Assembly (NCBI GenBank): GCA_965372385.1
Contig: CBDVCD010000117.1
Span: forward strand, 1 to 9,946
Length of the DNA stretch: 9,946 nt
Direction of reading: 5' to 3'
From: JASJBU01 sp965372385
Lineage (GTDB): Bacteria > Pseudomonadota > Gammaproteobacteria > Chromatiales > Chromatiaceae
Below, in pieces: positions 7,662 to 9,946 of this stretch. The position numbers and the translations under genes were made by a program. Numbering within the stretch: position 1 is the stretch's first letter; each line of letters opens with the position of its first letter. The notes under the pieces were generated by a model, which made no database searches, was not told the origin of the DNA, and worked only from the letters and a program-made list of their open reading frames with translations.

Positions 7662-7842
7662 AAAATTACTCGACATACTGGTCTGCCCCGTCTGTAAGGG
7701 CAGACTCTACTATGACAAAAAGGCTGCTGAACTGATCTGCCGGGGCGACCGACTGGCCTTTCCGATCCGCGATGAGATCCCGGTAATGCTGCAGGATGAG
7801 GCCCGTGAACTGGCGGCAGACGAAGAGGTGCCAGAGCATTGA
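7654..7842 (+). CDS. Trm112-family small zinc-binding protein (YcaR/UPF0434-like)
   Basis: A 62-residue protein with the layout of the Trm112/UPF0434 family: an N-terminal LLDILVCPVCKG with Cys 11 and Cys 14, Cys 29 in ELICRGDRLAFPI, and the typical DEIPVMLQDEAREL ending. Eukaryotic and archaeal Trm112 activates several methyltransferases; the bacterial members have no firmly assigned role that I can state. Only three Cys are visible, as I recall for other bacterial members. The gene overlaps lpxK by 8 bases and kdsB by 4 bases, which points to translational coupling. The lpxK-ycaR-kdsB linkage is common in gammaproteobacteria. Confidence 0.93.
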   Translation: MDKKLLDILVCPVCKGRLYYDKKAAELICRGDRLAFPIRDEIPVMLQDEARELAADEEVPEH

Positions 7843-8597
7843 GCTTCAAGGTCGTCATTCCCGCCCGCTATGCCTCGATGCGACTGCCGGGTAAGCCACT
7901 GCTGAAGATTGCGGGCAAGCCCATGATCGAGCATGTGTACAACCAGGCTAAGCAGAGTGGCGCCAGTGAAGTGGTGATCGCCACCGATGATGGGCGCATC
8001 GCGGACGCCGCCAAGGCGTTCGATGCGGTGGTCTGCATGACCAGTGAAACGCATCGCAGCGGTTCCGACCGCATCGCCGAAGTGGTGGAGAAGCTGGGTT
8101 GGGCCAAGAATGCCATCGTGGTCAACCTGCAGGGAGACGAACCCAGTATGCCGCCCGTCCTGATCGATCAGGTCGCGGCCGATATGGCGACCCATGAGGC
8201 CGCGGGGGTAACCACCCTTTCAGCGCCCATCAGTGACCGGAGAGTGCTGTTCGATCCCCATGTGGTCAAGGTAGTGACCGACACTCATGGCTATGCCCTC
8301 TACTTCAGCCGCGCCCCTATACCCTGGCACCGGGACGAGTTTATCGATGCGGACCGACCGCTGCCGGAAGGCACCGGCTTTGCCCGCCATATCGGCCTGT
8401 ATGCCTATCGCGCCGGCTATCTGAAACAGTTCGTCAGTTGGGGACATGCACCCATTGAACGGGCTGAATCACTCGAGCAGCTGCGGGTACTCTGGCATGG
8501 AGGTAAGATTCATGTGAGCAAAGCCAGGGAAGAACCTGGGCATGGGGTGGATACCCTCGATGACCTGAAGCGTGTGGAAGCGCGGTTATCCAGCTAA
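7839..8597 (+). CDS. kdsB: 3-deoxy-manno-octulosonate cytidylyltransferase (CMP-Kdo synthetase)
   Basis: Cytoplasmic enzyme that activates Kdo with CTP to make CMP-Kdo, the donor for the inner core of lipopolysaccharide. The 252-residue protein shows VIPARYASMRLPGKPL at 6-21 (nucleotide binding), HRSGSDRI at 72-79, NLQGDEP at 96-102 with metal-binding Asp 100, FSRAPIPWHRD at 156-166 and GVDTLDDL at 236-243 with Asp 238. The start is TTG at 7839, sharing TTGA with the stop of the preceding gene; this gives the standard MSFKVVIPARY beginning. AGAGG about 10 bases upstream may serve as ribosome site. It works downstream in the same pathway that LpxK feeds, since Kdo is added to lipid IVA. Confidence 0.96.
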   Translation: MSFKVVIPARYASMRLPGKPLLKIAGKPMIEHVYNQAKQSGASEVVIATDDGRIADAAKAFDAVVCMTSETHRSGSDRIAEVVEKLGWAKNAIVVNLQGDEPSMPPVLIDQVAADMATHEAAGVTTLSAPISDRRVLFDPHVVKVVTDTHGYALYFSRAPIPWHRDEFIDADRPLPEGTGFARHIGLYAYRAGYLKQFVSWGHAPIERAESLEQLRVLWHGGKIHVSKAREEPGHGVDTLDDLKRVEARLSS

Positions 8598-8646
8598 GAC
8601 CTGGGCTGGAATTTGCTCCGAAAATATTTTTATCTTTTTGATTAGT

Positions 8647-9126
8647 ATGATAAATGTAAAAGTTTTATTCGTCTGCATGGGGAATATCTGTCGCTCTCCC
8701 ACCGCACAGGGGGTGTTTCGTAACCTGGTGGAGAAAAAGGGGCTCAGCCATCTGATCTCAACCGACTCCGCCGGCACCATCGACTACCACATCGGGCTTG
8801 CACCTGACCGACGCGCCCGTGAAACCGCCGTCAATCGTGGTCTGGATATCTCCGACCTGCGGGCACGCCAGGCCGTGGCCGAGGATTTTCTGGAGTTCGA
8901 CTATGTGCTCGCTATGGATCAGGATAATTATGCTGACCTGCGAGCAATCTGCCCAGCGGGTTATGAGGAAAAGCTGCATCTGTTTTTGGATTTTGCTCCC
9001 CAGCTGAAGATAAGCGAGGTACCAGATCCCTATTATGGTGGTTCCGCGGGTTTTGAACGGGTCTTCGACCTGGTGGAACAGGCCTCCCTGGGTCTGTTGA
9101 ACAGGATCAAGCAACGGGACTTATGA
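8647..9126 (+). CDS. Low-molecular-weight protein-tyrosine phosphatase
   Basis: Cytoplasmic phosphatase of the arsenate-reductase-like LMW-PTP fold. The 159 residues include the P-loop VCMGNICRSPTA with nucleophile Cys 10 and Arg 16, and the general-acid loop DPYYGG with Asp 127. The STDSAGT segment at 39-45 is also typical. The ATG at 8647 is chosen because the family starts just before the first strand (VKVLFVCMGN); the open frame extends 25 codons upstream into the end of kdsB, but those residues do not resemble the family. The 49 bases before the ATG are very AT-rich and lack a clear ribosome site, unlike the tight joints upstream. Known relatives dephosphorylate bacterial tyrosine kinases, but no kinase is visible, so the target is unknown. 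Confidence 0.93.
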   Translation: MINVKVLFVCMGNICRSPTAQGVFRNLVEKKGLSHLISTDSAGTIDYHIGLAPDRRARETAVNRGLDISDLRARQAVAEDFLEFDYVLAMDQDNYADLRAICPAGYEEKLHLFLDFAPQLKISEVPDPYYGGSAGFERVFDLVEQASLGLLNRIKQRDL

Positions 9127-9192
9127 AGGTTAAAGACATGCTGGGATAAAATTCACAACAGTGTATGCGCCTCCGAGGATGCCAGGTGAGAT

Positions 9193-9245
9193 CTACCCCC
9201 CCTCCGAGCCGCCCCCTGTCAGGGGGAGGCTAGGAGGGGGAGTAG
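9193..9245. repeat. Long GC-rich palindrome with CTAC/GTAG ends, REP-like element
   Basis: Positions 9193-9217 pair with 9221-9245 around a 3-base loop, giving a 25-position stem with only three mismatches (9211/9227, 9206/9232 and 9197/9241). The outer ends read CTAC and GTAG. The C-rich left arm and G-rich right arm are typical of dispersed palindromic elements in proteobacteria, and a GTAG next to a hairpin recalls REP sequences bound by REP-associated transposases. It lies between the convergent phosphatase gene and the minus-strand tail gene. No T-run follows on either strand, so it is not a classic terminator, though such a stem could still block transcription or protect RNA ends. Confidence 0.75.
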
Positions 9246-9277
9246 CTAGCCAATCAGGGTGAGAGGCCAGAGCGCCA

Positions 9278-9946
9278 TCACTCGCCGCTATCAGTGTTGG
9301 GTCCGGCCGGTGCCGGGCCTTTTTCTGCTGCGCTCTTAGTGGATTCCGCGCTCTTCTCGGTAGGCTTGGGCCGAGGTTTTGGTTCGCTCTCCACCGCCTT
9401 TTCACTCTTCACCGGTTTAGTTTTTGCCTCCTTTACTGAAGGGGCAGGCTGACTGGGCATCCCCGCGGGCTCCGCTGTCTTGCTTTGTTGGGGCTTTTTC
9501 GTTTCAATCTGCTGGAGGGTGGATGCAGGTTTCTTTGCCTTGGGCTTGCTGGTGGCTGTACTTCCCTTGCTTATCGGCTTATCCGCGGTTTTGGAAGCGG
9601 CTTTACGCGGTTTTCTCACCTGCTTAGGCTGTTCTTTTGCCTTTTTAGGCACTTCCTTGCCTTCACCGGCAGCTTTTTCCGATTGATCCTGCTTCGGAGA
9701 TGTATCTACCTGGGCAGCCTTGGTGACAGTTGCCCCGGCCCCGGATTCCTTAGGCGGCGCAGCTCTTTTTTCTGGTTTGGGTGTTTCTCCCTGGCTGGGT
9801 CTGGCTTTGGGCTTTGGCTCGGGTTTTTCTCCCTGGCTGGGTTTGGCTGCGGGCTTTGGCTCGGGTTTTTCTCCCTGGCTGGGTTTGGCTTCGGGCTTTG
9901 GCTCGGGTTTTTCTCCCTGGCTGGGTTTGGCTTCGGGCTTTGGCTC
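9278..9946 (-). CDS. C-terminal part of a Lys/Pro/Glu-rich disordered protein, incomplete (possibly RNase E tail)
   Basis: The frame is open from the right edge (9946) to a stop at 9278, giving 222 residues and no true start inside the window. The product is almost entirely Lys, Pro, Glu, Ala, Ser and Thr, with no predicted fold or membrane segment. The first 56 visible residues are four 14-residue repeats (EPKPEAKPSQGEKP type). The rest is irregular, ending GPNTDSGE. A frame kept open for 223 codons in such biased DNA, together with repeats in phase, supports real coding. In Pseudomonas-like genomes I recall rne, encoding RNase E with a long disordered scaffold tail, near kdsB and the phosphatase gene and facing them; that makes RNase E a candidate. 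Histone H1-like AlgP, phasin-type or other low-complexity proteins remain possible. Confidence 0.65.
   Translation of the reverse strand, partial: EPKPEAKPSQGEKPEPKPEAKPSQGEKPEPKPAAKPSQGEKPEPKPKARPSQGETPKPEKRAAPPKESGAGATVTKAAQVDTSPKQDQSEKAAGEGKEVPKKAKEQPKQVRKPRKAASKTADKPISKGSTATSKPKAKKPASTLQQIETKKPQQSKTAEPAGMPSQPAPSVKEAKTKPVKSEKAVESEPKPRPKPTEKSAESTKSAAEKGPAPAGPNTDSGE
9779..9946 (-). repeat. Tandem 42-bp repeat, four copies to the window edge
   Basis: Four in-frame copies of 42 bases lie at 9946-9905, 9904-9863, 9862-9821 and 9820-9779, each encoding 14 residues. The first two encode identical peptides (EPKPEAKPSQGEKP), the third has Ala for Glu at position 5, and the fourth differs at positions 5, 7 and 13. 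The array continues or ends outside the window. Divergence increases toward the C-terminal end, which fits recent expansion on the upstream side. Confidence 0.9.

Noticed and set aside
8572..8646. Upstream extension of the phosphatase frame
   Set aside because: These 25 codons overlap the end of kdsB and do not resemble the family, which begins just before VKVLFVCMGN; the ATG at 8647 fits better.
9193..9245. The large palindrome as a Rho-independent terminator
   Set aside because: Neither strand has a T-run after the stem, and the stem is far longer than usual for such terminators; a repeat element explains it better.
9424..9686. Plus-strand open frames opposite the Lys/Pro-rich tail
   Set aside because: They are short, overlap each other in different frames, and arise from the biased composition of the minus-strand coding sequence.

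Overview
This window looks like an ordinary stretch of core chromosome from a gammaproteobacterium outside the enteric group. It is dense in genes, moderately GC-rich, and free of transposases, tRNAs, rRNAs and CRISPR arrays. The gene order lol permease, lolD, DUF2062, comEC, exbB, exbD, lpxK, trm112-like, kdsB, low-molecular-weight phosphatase closely matches an arrangement I recall from Pseudomonas and related gammaproteobacteria. The exact genus cannot be read from the sequence.

Layout from left to right. Positions 1-78 hold a GC-rich hairpin that may be a terminator. A small exported protein of unknown function (79-372, minus) is divergent from a lipoprotein-release operon (479-2405, plus): one LolC/LolE-family permease and the LolD ATPase, with no second permease gene following. 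A DUF2062 membrane protein (2392-2934, minus) converges on lolD and overlaps it by 14 bases. After a gap of 314 bases comes the DNA-uptake channel gene comEC (3249-5540, plus). Next is a compact run: exbB-exbD (proton-driven energiser), lpxK (lipid A 4'-kinase), a 62-residue Trm112-family zinc protein, kdsB (CMP-Kdo synthetase) and a low-molecular-weight protein phosphatase (5631-9126, plus). Several of these genes overlap or nearly touch, and four of the six start with GTG or TTG. At the right edge a minus-strand frame (9278-9946, incomplete) encodes a Lys/Pro/Glu-rich disordered tail with 14-residue tandem repeats; RNase E is a possible owner from gene order.

Most genes serve the outer membrane: lipoprotein delivery (Lol), lipid A and Kdo supply (LpxK, KdsB) and inner-membrane energisation (ExbB/ExbD). 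I found no convincing new multi-gene system. The items most worth a second look are a long, near-perfect GC-rich palindrome with REP-like CTAC/GTAG ends (9193-9245), the tandem-repeat tail, the single hybrid Lol permease, and an Asn where the first His of the ComEC metallo-hydrolase motif is expected.
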